Of a stretch of DNA of 64,000 nucleotides, positions 8,515 through 16,262 are shown piece after piece. Origin of the DNA: Torulaspora globosa. Taxonomy: Eukaryota > Ascomycota > Saccharomycetes > Saccharomycetales > Saccharomycetaceae. The translations under genes were made by a program, and so were the position numbers. Under the pieces are notes generated by a model. It made no database searches. It was not told the origin of the DNA and was given only the letters and a program-made list of their open reading frames with translations. The stretch is from the NCBI RefSeq assembly GCF_014133895.1, contig NC_050728.1, forward strand, positions 620,001 through 684,000. Reading direction: 5' to 3'. The stretch's first letter is position 1. Every line of letters begins with the position of its first letter.

Positions 8515-10368
8515 ATGATAAAAAAGCCTTCCTCCAGTGTTGCTGGTAGGTCTACAGGTTTTGGATATGTGATCTCCGTGCTGACGCTGGTTGTGCTTCT
8601 GGTTCTTGCCGCTTATCATCATCTGCTACCACTGCCCTTGGGCTCGGAGTTGGTGCGGACTGGTGGCAGCGGTGGTGATGATGGGTCAAGCCATAACATA
8701 ACCATAGTGGATTTTTTCAAACCGTTTGATCCTGCACATCCCACATCCGTACCTTTAAAGGACTATTATAGAAGAATCAATCTAAGGCCTTTGTCGCCCT
8801 ATGGTGTTGCTAGCGTGAATTTCACCGAATGGATTGATGAGCAGTTTGAGATATCGTTTGAATATCTTTTAAACAACGTTGCAGATTCGAATTTCCACAA
8901 TGGCGGTTTGCTATCTCAAGGTGTTGCAGAAGGTGTCATTATAGCGTCACCTTCCAAGAAATCACCCGACTATTTCTATCAGTGGGTCCGTGACTCGGCC
9001 ATCACTATTCGTTCTGTGATATCCAACATGTTCATTCTGAATAGTACTCAGGTTTATGATGATGTCTACATTTTGAATGCCACGTTGGCGGCGACTGTTT
9101 TGAAATACGTTAATAATTCCTATGTCCTGCAAAGATTAGACAATCTATCAGGAGATGGTGTTAAATTAGACCAAGCAGGACAATTGAAGGGGCTGGGAGA
9201 ACCCAAATGGCTTGTTGATAATCACCCGTTTATGGAATCTTGGGGTAGACCGCAAAATGACGGACCACCACTTAGATCTGTGGCGGTACTTCATTTTTTG
9301 GATGAGTTGAGACAACAAGGCCTAAAGTTCAGCGATATCATCGATCAATGCAACCGGAGTAAATTGTTGAAGGGCCGTTTGCCCTTTAAGGATGAGAGAG
9401 AGCTATTTGAAAAGGTAATATACTGGGATCTTCAGTTTGTGCTCAAAAATTGGCAAGCCGATTCGTTCGACCTGTGGGAGGAAGTTAATGGTAAACATTT
9501 CTTTACTTCAATAGTGCAATTTGCAGCGATCAGGATGGGATTGCGTTTCTTACAGGAACATCCGGACTATACATGGGACAGTTTTGATAAATCGGCCCTT
9601 TCCAATGCTTTGCAAAAATGCGTCGAACAGATGCTCCAATTCTTGACCCTGGGCGCCGGATTCTTGAACCCAAACAAAAATTTTATCGTGGAGACACCGT
9701 CAATCTTGAACTCAAGGTCTGGTTTAGATATTGCTGTGATTATTGGATCTCTCTTGACCAGGAACTATGAGGACAACATGCCATTCGGTGTTAATGATTC
9801 TGGTGTGTTAAACACATTGTATCACCTGGTCAAATCGATGGGGATAATTTACCCCATAAATCATCCAAAGGCAAACCTGAATATTGGTGTGGCTCTCGGT
9901 AGATATCCTGAAGACGTTTATGACGGAGTCGGTACTTCCGAGGGAAACCCATGGTTTTTGGCAACATGTTCAGCTTCCGAGTTACTCTACCAATTGATCT
10001 TGGAGAGTTACCACGCGCAAACCGATCTGGTTATCCCCTTGAACAAATGGGAGTCGGAGTTTTGGACTTTAATATTTGATGGATTCGATGATTACAACAG
10101 ACAAAGCTACCAATTGGTAATTCCCTGGGGCACACCGGCCTTTACCCAAACAATGATATCCATCTTTGATCTTGGAGAGTCCTTCCTAGACGTGGTCCGC
10201 GAGCACGTAAGCGAGGGTGGACACATGAGTGAGCAATTCAACAAGTATACAGGGTATTTACAGGGAGCCGCCAATCTGACGTGGTCCTATGGTGCCTTGT
10301 GGAAAAGTTGCCACGCGCGTGCCCAAGCACAAACTCTCATCGGTCTGCAATCAGAAGGGGACCTCTAG
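8515..10368 (+). CDS. SGA1: SGA1, glucoamylase (glycoside hydrolase family 15)
   Basis: 617 residues (S. cerevisiae Sga1 549). An exo-1,4-alpha-glucosidase that releases glucose from glycogen or starch ends; Sga1 of S. cerevisiae is vacuolar and made during sporulation. A hydrophobic segment near residues 16-33 (YVISVLTLVVLLVLAAYHHL) is a signal anchor or uncleaved signal peptide. The GH15 domain covers about 80-610 with YQWVRDSAITIRS (substrate loop), SFDLWEEVNGKHFFTS (family signature; the first Glu of WEE is the expected general acid) and GAANLTWSYGALW at the end. Several NxS/T sites suggest secretion. The frame opens at TTG 8494; the first ATG is 8515. Its last 18 bp overlap the 3' end of FMC1 on the other strand. 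Orthologue of YIL099W. Confidence 0.95.
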   Translation: MIKKPSSSVAGRSTGFGYVISVLTLVVLLVLAAYHHLLPLPLGSELVRTGGSGGDDGSSHNITIVDFFKPFDPAHPTSVPLKDYYRRINLRPLSPYGVASVNFTEWIDEQFEISFEYLLNNVADSNFHNGGLLSQGVAEGVIIASPSKKSPDYFYQWVRDSAITIRSVISNMFILNSTQVYDDVYILNATLAATVLKYVNNSYVLQRLDNLSGDGVKLDQAGQLKGLGEPKWLVDNHPFMESWGRPQNDGPPLRSVAVLHFLDELRQQGLKFSDIIDQCNRSKLLKGRLPFKDERELFEKVIYWDLQFVLKNWQADSFDLWEEVNGKHFFTSIVQFAAIRMGLRFLQEHPDYTWDSFDKSALSNALQKCVEQMLQFLTLGAGFLNPNKNFIVETPSILNSRSGLDIAVIIGSLLTRNYEDNMPFGVNDSGVLNTLYHLVKSMGIIYPINHPKANLNIGVALGRYPEDVYDGVGTSEGNPWFLATCSASELLYQLILESYHAQTDLVIPLNKWESEFWTLIFDGFDDYNRQSYQLVIPWGTPAFTQTMISIFDLGESFLDVVREHVSEGGHMSEQFNKYTGYLQGAANLTWSYGALWKSCHARAQAQTLIGLQSEGDL

Positions 10369-10836
10369 ACCGACTTTACTGGCGGTTCTTCTGACGGTTT
10401 CGCTCTGCGACAACTTCGAGCCACCATTGTAACGCTCGATCAGCTCGTCGTACTCCCTCTGGTTATTCAAGAACGCCGCAATATCCTCAAGATGTTGTAG
10501 CAGTCGCGGCCTCTCGCCGTCGCTGCGTTCTACCAAATTCTCTCTGAGAATAGAAGTATCGCCAACGAAATGCAATCGCTTATCGTGCTCGATCTTTTCA
10601 TTTTTCAACAGATCCACCTGTCTATTCAGCATTTGCAATTCCTTAAACAACTTAGTCTTTTGCATACTATCAGTAGCTGCGTTCTGAGCCCTGACAACAT
10701 TCATTCTCTTGTACGTGAGCATTGCAATCTCCTTCCGTCTTTGCTCCATTCGTTGCGCGATACGCGATTTGCGGTCACTACGAACCATCGCCCTAATCAG
10801 GCATCGGTAAGCCTTCAAAGCATCAGTTCCGATCAT
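10351..10836 (-). CDS. FMC1: FMC1, mitochondrial F1-ATPase assembly factor
   Basis: 161 residues (S. cerevisiae 155). Fmc1 is a small matrix protein of the LYR-like superfamily that supports assembly or stability of the F1 sector of ATP synthase at high temperature, together with Atp12. The N-terminus ALKAYRCLIRAMVRSDRKSR carries the LYR-type start of the family, and the middle is helical and charged. ATG at 10836. The coding region converges with SGA1 and the two overlap by 18 bp (10351-10368), so each stop codon lies within the other gene. Divergent from IDH1. Orthologue of YIL098C by sequence, length and synteny. Confidence 0.87.
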   Translation of the reverse strand: MIGTDALKAYRCLIRAMVRSDRKSRIAQRMEQRRKEIAMLTYKRMNVVRAQNAATDSMQKTKLFKELQMLNRQVDLLKNEKIEHDKRLHFVGDTSILRENLVERSDGERPRLLQHLEDIAAFLNNQREYDELIERYNGGSKLSQSETVRRTASKVGLEVPF

Positions 10837-11271
10837 CTCGCCGGTCCTCCAAGGTTCTCCACCTTTCTACCTCATCACATCCTATCTCTTCAGCGCTATT
10901 GATCAACTCCAGACGTACCAAGGTGTTGCCCGCTCCAAGAAGCCGGGTGACCTGCCCAGCAGCCGACCTCGGCCTCCGAACCATTCCCGACGCCGGCACC
11001 GCGCGTCATCGAAAAGCAGAATTTCCCCTGCCATCCTCAGGCCCCCATAACGTCTCCCTTTCCGCCTCCGTGAGTCGAGTGATCGTGCAGGGCAGCCGCG
11101 TTTGTTTCTGCCCGCTCTCCAGACCGTTGATCAAACTCGAGTAACACGAGGTTCGTTGACGCAATGACAAACGCATATATATATATAGATAACTATGTAC
11201 AACTATCGTCCGCACATAATCCAGTTACGTTGCGCTTAGTTGTGGCAGAAAACCTCGTTTATACAACCGAA
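10837..11271. promoter_or_regulatory. Divergent FMC1-IDH1 promoter region
   Basis: 435 bp. A TATATATATATA run at 11176-11187 lies about 85-96 bp before the IDH1 ATG and is a good TATA element. The middle (about 10910-11130) is unusually GC-rich for yeast intergenic DNA. I saw no CCAAT box. The open frames here (including an N-terminal extension of IDH1) do not look coding. Confidence 0.5.
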
Positions 11272-12360
11272 ATGCTTAGATCTGCTATTGCCAAGAGGAC
11301 TCTTGCAACCGTCGCCAGTACAGAAAAAGTGCTGCCCAAGAAATATGGCGGTCGGTTCGTGGTCACGTTGATTCCCGGGGACGGTGTGGGCAAAGAAGTG
11401 ACCGACTCGGTGGTTTCCGTGTTCGAAGCCGAGAACCTGCCCATCGACTGGGACCGCGTGGATATCTCCGGTCTGGACCACGAAGAGGGCGTCGCAGCCG
11501 CCGTCCAATCGCTTAAAAGGAACAAGGTCGGTCTAAAGGGGATCTGGCACACTTCCGCGGCAGACCAGGCAGGCAAGGGCTCTCTCAACGTCGCGCTGCG
11601 GAAACACCTGGACATCTACGCCAACGTGGCTCTGTTCAAGTCGGTGCCCGGGGTGCGCACCCGGATCCCAGACGTGGACCTGGTGGTCATCCGTGAAAAC
11701 ACCGAGGGTGAATACTCCGGGCTGGAACACGAGTCTGTGCCGGGCGTGGTGGAGTCTCTGAAGATCATGACGGAGGCCAAGACCGAGCGGATTGCGCGTT
11801 TCGCGTTCGATTTCGCCAAGAAATATAACCGCCAAGCGGTCACCGCGGTTCACAAGGCCAACATCATGAAGCTTGGCGACGGCTTGTTCCGCAACGTGGT
11901 CACGCGTGTCGGCGAGCAGGAATACCCAGACATACGCGTCAACTCGATCATTGTCGACAACGCGTCGATGCAGACGGTCGCCAAGCCACACCAGTTCGAC
12001 GTGCTTGTCACACCCTCGATGTACGGTACCATCCTGGGCAACATCGGCGCCGCGCTGATCGGCGGGCCCGGTCTCGTGCCCGGAGCCAACTACGGCCGCG
12101 AATACGCGGTGTTCGAGCCTGGCTCCCGCCATGTAGGTCTCGATATCAAAGACCAGAACATCGCCAACCCAACGGCGATGATCCTTTCTGCCGCACTGAT
12201 GTTGGATCATCTCGGGCTAAACACTTCTGCATCTAGAATCTCCAACGCGGTCCACCAGGTGATCGCAGAGGGTAAGACCACCACGCCGGATATCGGCGGA
12301 ACAGCCTCTACTACCGAGTTCACCGAGGCTGTCATTGCAAGACTTGCTTCTATGTCATAG
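11272..12360 (+). CDS. IDH1: IDH1, NAD-dependent isocitrate dehydrogenase regulatory subunit
   Basis: 362 residues (S. cerevisiae Idh1 360). One of the two subunits of the octameric mitochondrial enzyme that oxidises isocitrate to 2-oxoglutarate in the TCA cycle; Idh1 binds the allosteric activator AMP. The start MLRSAIAKRTLATVAST is a mitochondrial presequence. Family motifs are VTLIPGDGVGKEVTDSV, VDLVVIRENTEGEYSGLEHE and TPDIGGTASTTEFT. The open frame runs upstream to 11164 through the TATA element; the ATG at 11272 agrees with the family. Codons are strongly biased toward C or G endings, which fits high expression. Orthologue of YNL037C; Idh1 is preferred over Idh2 on overall resemblance. 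Confidence 0.93.
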   Translation: MLRSAIAKRTLATVASTEKVLPKKYGGRFVVTLIPGDGVGKEVTDSVVSVFEAENLPIDWDRVDISGLDHEEGVAAAVQSLKRNKVGLKGIWHTSAADQAGKGSLNVALRKHLDIYANVALFKSVPGVRTRIPDVDLVVIRENTEGEYSGLEHESVPGVVESLKIMTEAKTERIARFAFDFAKKYNRQAVTAVHKANIMKLGDGLFRNVVTRVGEQEYPDIRVNSIIVDNASMQTVAKPHQFDVLVTPSMYGTILGNIGAALIGGPGLVPGANYGREYAVFEPGSRHVGLDIKDQNIANPTAMILSAALMLDHLGLNTSASRISNAVHQVIAEGKTTTPDIGGTASTTEFTEAVIARLASMS

Positions 12361-12840
12361 GTACTATACACTCCCCCTGTCTCTTAGTCTTTTGTCTCTC
12401 ACAGTAGTGCATTTGTATATACAAATTTTCGCCGTTCCTCGGCGGCTAAATAGCGCATCGGCCGGATACAAGCTTCAGCGCCGAGGGGCCCCCGCAGGCG
12501 CTAATCAAGGCTTTTTCGTTTCTTGCGGTGGTTCGTAAGGCTTGCCAAGAGCTGTTTTCCGCATAATAGGATAGGTTGCCAGTCGCGCATTCTTACAATC
12601 TCGCACCAGACTCGCTGGCGGGCGTCCTACTGCTGTGCCAGGGCGTTGAACCCTCCTGCCGAGTACCGATGCCGGCCAGCAGTGGCACAGCGGATAGGTG
12701 TCGTTTGCTCGATGAGCTGTTCTGTCTGCTTGTAATTCACGTGGAGCTTCCGGAATGGGAGTTTTCGCCTATATAGTAGGGAAACAGTGGTAAGAACAAG
12801 GGAAGAAGAGGGCCCAGACGGCAAAGCCAGCGAAGTAGTC
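12361..12840. other. IDH1 3' region and FYV10 promoter
   Basis: 480 bp without a gene. The first half is GC-rich with two small hairpin-forming repeats: CGCCG/CGGCG at 12430-12434 and 12440-12444, and AGCGCC/GGCGCT at 12477-12482 and 12497-12502. The second half holds an E-box CACGTG at 12738-12743 and TATATAG at 12769-12775, about 70 bp before the FYV10 ATG. Confidence 0.45.
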
Positions 12841-14376
12841 ATGACTTCGTTGATTAACGAACCCAGTACTGATTTCCATCTGAAGTTGAACGAGCAATTG
12901 TTCCACATACCTTATGAACTCCTTCGTAGGAACGTCAGACAAGTGCATAAACTGATAGAGAAGGAGTCGCTCGTTCTGCAGGGTTTATTCAAGGAACTGG
13001 ATGGATTACTGAAGTCGGACGATCTGGAACAGGATAAGATCGCCCTGGTGAAGTTGAATGAGATCATTAGGAAAGTGGAAATATTTGAGAAGAAGATCAA
13101 CAGAAGGTCCGATGAAGAGTTGAAGTTGTTGGAAAGGATTCACGTCAGGCTGAAGTTCTTTGAAGAACTGGAAGAGTCCAAGGCGTCTGGTAATGTTTCT
13201 CGTCTCACCGAATGGTATCAGAAGTACACAAACGTTCTGATCGGGGATTATCTGATCCGGAACGATCAGGTGCGGTCGAGTGCTGAGCAAGAGAACAGCG
13301 GCGGCGACGATGGGTCGATAGATGACAAGCTTTGGAACCCGGGAGTGATTTTTTTGAAGCAGCAGCAGCTAGATCGCTTGCTGGACTACGATATCCTGCT
13401 AGCGGCTAACAGAATCTCCAAGTCACTGACACAAGACCACGATATGCAGCCGCTGCTGCATTGGATAGGGGAAAACAGAACTTTTCTGAAGAAGAATTGC
13501 TCTTTTCTAGAATTCGAAGCGAGGTTACAGGAATATGTGGAACTTTTGAAACAACGCGACTACCAAGGCGCCATTGGTTGTTTCCAAAAATTCCTGCTAC
13601 AGTTTGCTGAGAGCAACTATGCGGATCTGAAGCTGGCTTCAGGTCTGTTGGTTTTTATCAATAGTTGTCAGCCGCAGCAACCCGTTCGGCCAATCGATGA
13701 GTTGATTGATCCTCAAATAATTACGACAAACGAGGAGGACAGCTCAGCGGCATTCCGGTCAACTTCCCAATCGTCCCGCGATGAGGTGTATGAGTACTTT
13801 TTCCGCAGGAAAATTCCAAATAATGAAAGAAGGGTCCCCGTGCCCTCTGTCAGCAAGCTCATCTTCAAACAGCGTAACGGGAATAGAGATCTTGCTCGCT
13901 ATACGGATCTGCTGGACTCTAGGAGGTGGTATACCCTGAACGAGCTTTTTACGAAGGAGTACTACTTAATGTACGGTATCTCACATAGCGAGCCGCTCTT
14001 GATGTATCTTTCTCTGGGGATATCGACTTTGAAAACCAGGGAATGTCTGCACGAGAGAGAGGTCCCAACCTCAGATAAACCGGAGCTTGATAACTATCTT
14101 GCAAAAGATGTTCTAGCGACAACCTGTCCCGTGTGCACCGATGAATTCGCTTCAATTGCAAAGGATCTGCCCTATGCTCATCATACTCAATCAAAGCTTT
14201 TTGAAAATCCAGTGATGTTGCCAAATGGTAACATCTATGATGCGAAAAAACTGAAATCATTAGCCTCTGCTCTGAACAATGCCAAGCTGGCCAATTTGAA
14301 AGATTTTGAGGTTATGGATCCGATAGATAAGAAAATATACTCGGAGAAAGAATTCATCACTATGTATCCAACATGA
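12841..14376 (+). CDS. FYV10: FYV10/GID9, RING-type subunit of the GID/CTLH ubiquitin ligase
   Basis: 511 residues (S. cerevisiae 516). Gid9/Fyv10 pairs with Gid2 as the catalytic RING module of the GID E3 ligase, which destroys gluconeogenic enzymes such as fructose-1,6-bisphosphatase when glucose returns. The N-terminus (FHLKLNEQLFHIPYELL) and the LisH/CTLH/CRA region (about 150-300) are recognisable. The degenerate RING region begins near residue 429 with TTCPVCTDEF, followed by LPYAHHTQSKLF and MLPNGNIYD, and the end ..MYPT is as in the family. The frame opens at a GTG (12787); the ATG at 12841 (MTSLINEPSTDFHL) aligns with the S. cerevisiae start. Orthologue of YIL097W. Confidence 0.95.
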   Translation: MTSLINEPSTDFHLKLNEQLFHIPYELLRRNVRQVHKLIEKESLVLQGLFKELDGLLKSDDLEQDKIALVKLNEIIRKVEIFEKKINRRSDEELKLLERIHVRLKFFEELEESKASGNVSRLTEWYQKYTNVLIGDYLIRNDQVRSSAEQENSGGDDGSIDDKLWNPGVIFLKQQQLDRLLDYDILLAANRISKSLTQDHDMQPLLHWIGENRTFLKKNCSFLEFEARLQEYVELLKQRDYQGAIGCFQKFLLQFAESNYADLKLASGLLVFINSCQPQQPVRPIDELIDPQIITTNEEDSSAAFRSTSQSSRDEVYEYFFRRKIPNNERRVPVPSVSKLIFKQRNGNRDLARYTDLLDSRRWYTLNELFTKEYYLMYGISHSEPLLMYLSLGISTLKTRECLHEREVPTSDKPELDNYLAKDVLATTCPVCTDEFASIAKDLPYAHHTQSKLFENPVMLPNGNIYDAKKLKSLASALNNAKLANLKDFEVMDPIDKKIYSEKEFITMYPT

Positions 14377-14421
14377 GGTGTATATATTTCATTTACGTTT
14401 AATGACTTGACCTGTTTGGTT

Positions 14422-15381
14422 TCACGCTTCATCATCACTTTCGGCTTTGCGCTTAGCCTGCGGAAGCATGAACTTTTGGAAAACGTATATCCTGGCTTCC
14501 CTCTGCTGCGCCGGCTTAGTGGTGTCTTGCTCACTGTTAGTTCTGCGGTGGTGATATTGCGGATAGTAATTCCATTGAAATTTGTTCGATCTTTCCACAC
14601 AAAGGTTGCAATCTTTCGCTAGGCTTTTGATCATCCACGAATCGTACGGTTCGCCAGTGAACACAGATAGTATAATCTTACCGTAACCTTCGGACGTCAA
14701 GCCGCCAAGTCTCTCAGAAGAATCATATCCTTGATTGTATGACATCCTGCTTTGCACAACTGGTGCATTTACGAGTTCGAATAATTTTTTGCAACTTCTG
14801 AAGTATCCAATGACCAATTGCTGATGATCGACAATGTTCCGATCTTGATCCTTGACGCCTTTACCAGTGTGGGGGAAATTGAAAATAATGTTTTGCAAAC
14901 TTTTCTGCTTCCAAGAAGGGCCTAGCACTTTGCTCCAAGGTTTTTTCTTCGATAAATCAAAAGACTTTATCAGGTCCGTTGCATCCACCTTGAAAAAGAT
15001 CTTCACCTTGTTTTCTATTAGAAAAGTGTAATTTTCTCTGAAAGAATGCGGATATTTAAGCTCCAACTCAGCAGGTGAAGCATCGTAGCTGGTTGCGATT
15101 AAATTCTCAGCTTTCATGTAGCCCTGTTCCACTAATGAGCGGGTGAACGAAAAATCGCCCTCTCCCACTAGCAATAAGGTCTCATTTTCCTGGAAAGGGA
15201 CAAATCTTGCCTCATTTACCTTTTGGGTTTCTTGATTTTTTCTCACTTGTGCACTAGGCTGCAATTTCTTGTTCTCTTCTTTCCTTTTATGAAGCCGTCT
15301 CAATTTCTCGAGATTTTGGTGTCTTTGAAGCGTGGCCTTCAAGCCCTGGTGACCTGCCTTACCTTTGAGCTTTCTCGCCAT
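14422..15381 (-). CDS. BMT5: BMT5, 25S rRNA (uridine-N3) methyltransferase
   Basis: 319 residues (S. cerevisiae 336). Nucleolar SAM-dependent enzyme that makes m3U2634 in 25S rRNA. The SAM-binding start of the DUF2431/Rossmann domain is visible as LLVGEGDFSFTRSLVEQG at about residues 69-86, followed by LIATSYDASP. A second family motif, IIFNFPHTGKGVKDQDRNI, sits near 160-180. The N-terminal 50 residues are strongly basic, which suits nucleolar localisation. The first ATG is at 15381. Weak PAC-like (GCGCTGAGATGG, minus strand, about 15464-15475) and A/T-rich RRPE-like sequence upstream would fit the ribosome-biogenesis regulon. Orthologue of YIL096C. Confidence 0.93.
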   Translation of the reverse strand: MARKLKGKAGHQGLKATLQRHQNLEKLRRLHKRKEENKKLQPSAQVRKNQETQKVNEARFVPFQENETLLLVGEGDFSFTRSLVEQGYMKAENLIATSYDASPAELELKYPHSFRENYTFLIENKVKIFFKVDATDLIKSFDLSKKKPWSKVLGPSWKQKSLQNIIFNFPHTGKGVKDQDRNIVDHQQLVIGYFRSCKKLFELVNAPVVQSRMSYNQGYDSSERLGGLTSEGYGKIILSVFTGEPYDSWMIKSLAKDCNLCVERSNKFQWNYYPQYHHRRTNSEQDTTKPAQQREARIYVFQKFMLPQAKRKAESDDEA

Positions 15382-15480
15382 TGCAATCCACGATTAATTC
15401 ACCGCCTTACATTGTATGGTCCATTGCCTTGACGAGTCCATCGAATTTTTTATCTTGCACGGCCCATCTCAGCGCACGGC

Positions 15481-16107
15481 TTAAGCATGAAAGCGCTTCT
15501 TTTCAGTATAAAGGCATTCTCTTGACATATTGTAGATAAACTTCTGGTCTTCCAATGTGGGTCTGGTCGCCTATCGATTGGTCAGTAGAAGAAGTTAGAA
15601 TTGTTGAAAACATGTAGAACATACCGGGAAAAGTAACTCTAATCTCTTTGACTCTTTAACGATGACTGCCAAGTAGAAAACGACTTGGAAACCTCTGACG
15701 AAACCTTCATTGATCACGATATCGAGGATCTGATCTCTTGGTATAAATTTACCCTGTGCCATCCACCGGCGGTTCCAGGCATCGGGCAGGATTAGTAAAC
15801 CCTTCACCTTGGTGACCTGTAGCCCGTAGTTTCGGTAGACTGTAAATGATTCAACAGGTGGTCTTCTCAAGATCAGAAGACTAGAGACGAAGATGGCTAA
15901 AATCAACAGGTTGCCCATATTTCGATCTAATGACAATCCTTTTCTGATCCATATCACCGACAGGATATTAATGAGGGCGAAGGCGAGAGTGGTGGCTACA
16001 AGCTTCCGCTTAGTAGATGCTGGTTTGATGGTAAACTTGAGCCAGAATTGGTTAGAGCCCTGGGTTGTTAGTAGGCAGTACCTCTTTCGTAGCCTGGTAG
16101 TTGCCAT
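15481..16107 (-). CDS. GPI15: GPI15, GPI-GlcNAc transferase subunit (PIG-H), two exons
   Basis: Exon 1 is 16107-15625 and exon 2 is 15570-15481, joined across a 54-nt intron (15571-15624) in phase 0; the product has 190 residues (S. cerevisiae 229). Gpi15 is part of the ER complex that adds GlcNAc to phosphatidylinositol, the first step of GPI-anchor synthesis. Two hydrophobic segments at about residues 36-52 and 64-80 form the membrane hairpin, followed by the PIG-H domain (PVESFTVYRNYGLQV, FIPRDQILDIVINEGF, FQVVFYLAVIV). Without splicing, the frame ends in an unrelated tail (VCSTCFQQF); splicing instead gives LLFPATRPTLEDQKFIYNMS, which fits the PIG-H C-terminus. S. cerevisiae GPI15 (YNL038W) also has an intron, as I recall it. 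Confidence 0.9.
15571..15624 (-). other. Spliceosomal intron of GPI15 (54 nt)
   Basis: On the minus strand the 5' splice site is GTATGT (15624-15619), the yeast consensus. The 3' splice site is TAG (15573-15571). Two branch-site candidates each differ by one base from TACTAAC: TACTGAC (15587-15581), about 10 nt before the 3' site, and TTCTAAC (15599-15593). Splicing keeps frame and restores family sequence. Confidence 0.88.
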
Positions 16108-16262
16108 TGGTATATTTGTCCAATGCTACTCTGGTTCCAGTTAAGCATTCTACAACTGAAACTCAAGTTCGCTTGCTTATTCGACGCTCGCGCCTATATC
16201 TGAATTCAACATCACTACAACAGTTATTACATATAGAGTCTAAGATGGTTCTTGAATCATTT

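Noticed and set aside
11164..11271. N-terminal extension of IDH1 from ATG 11164
   Set aside because: It would run through the TATA element and place extra residues before the mitochondrial presequence; family length supports the ATG at 11272.
11533..12210. 225-codon antisense frame within IDH1
   Set aside because: IDH1 has strongly biased, GC-rich codons that leave the opposite strand open; the product has no recognisable features.
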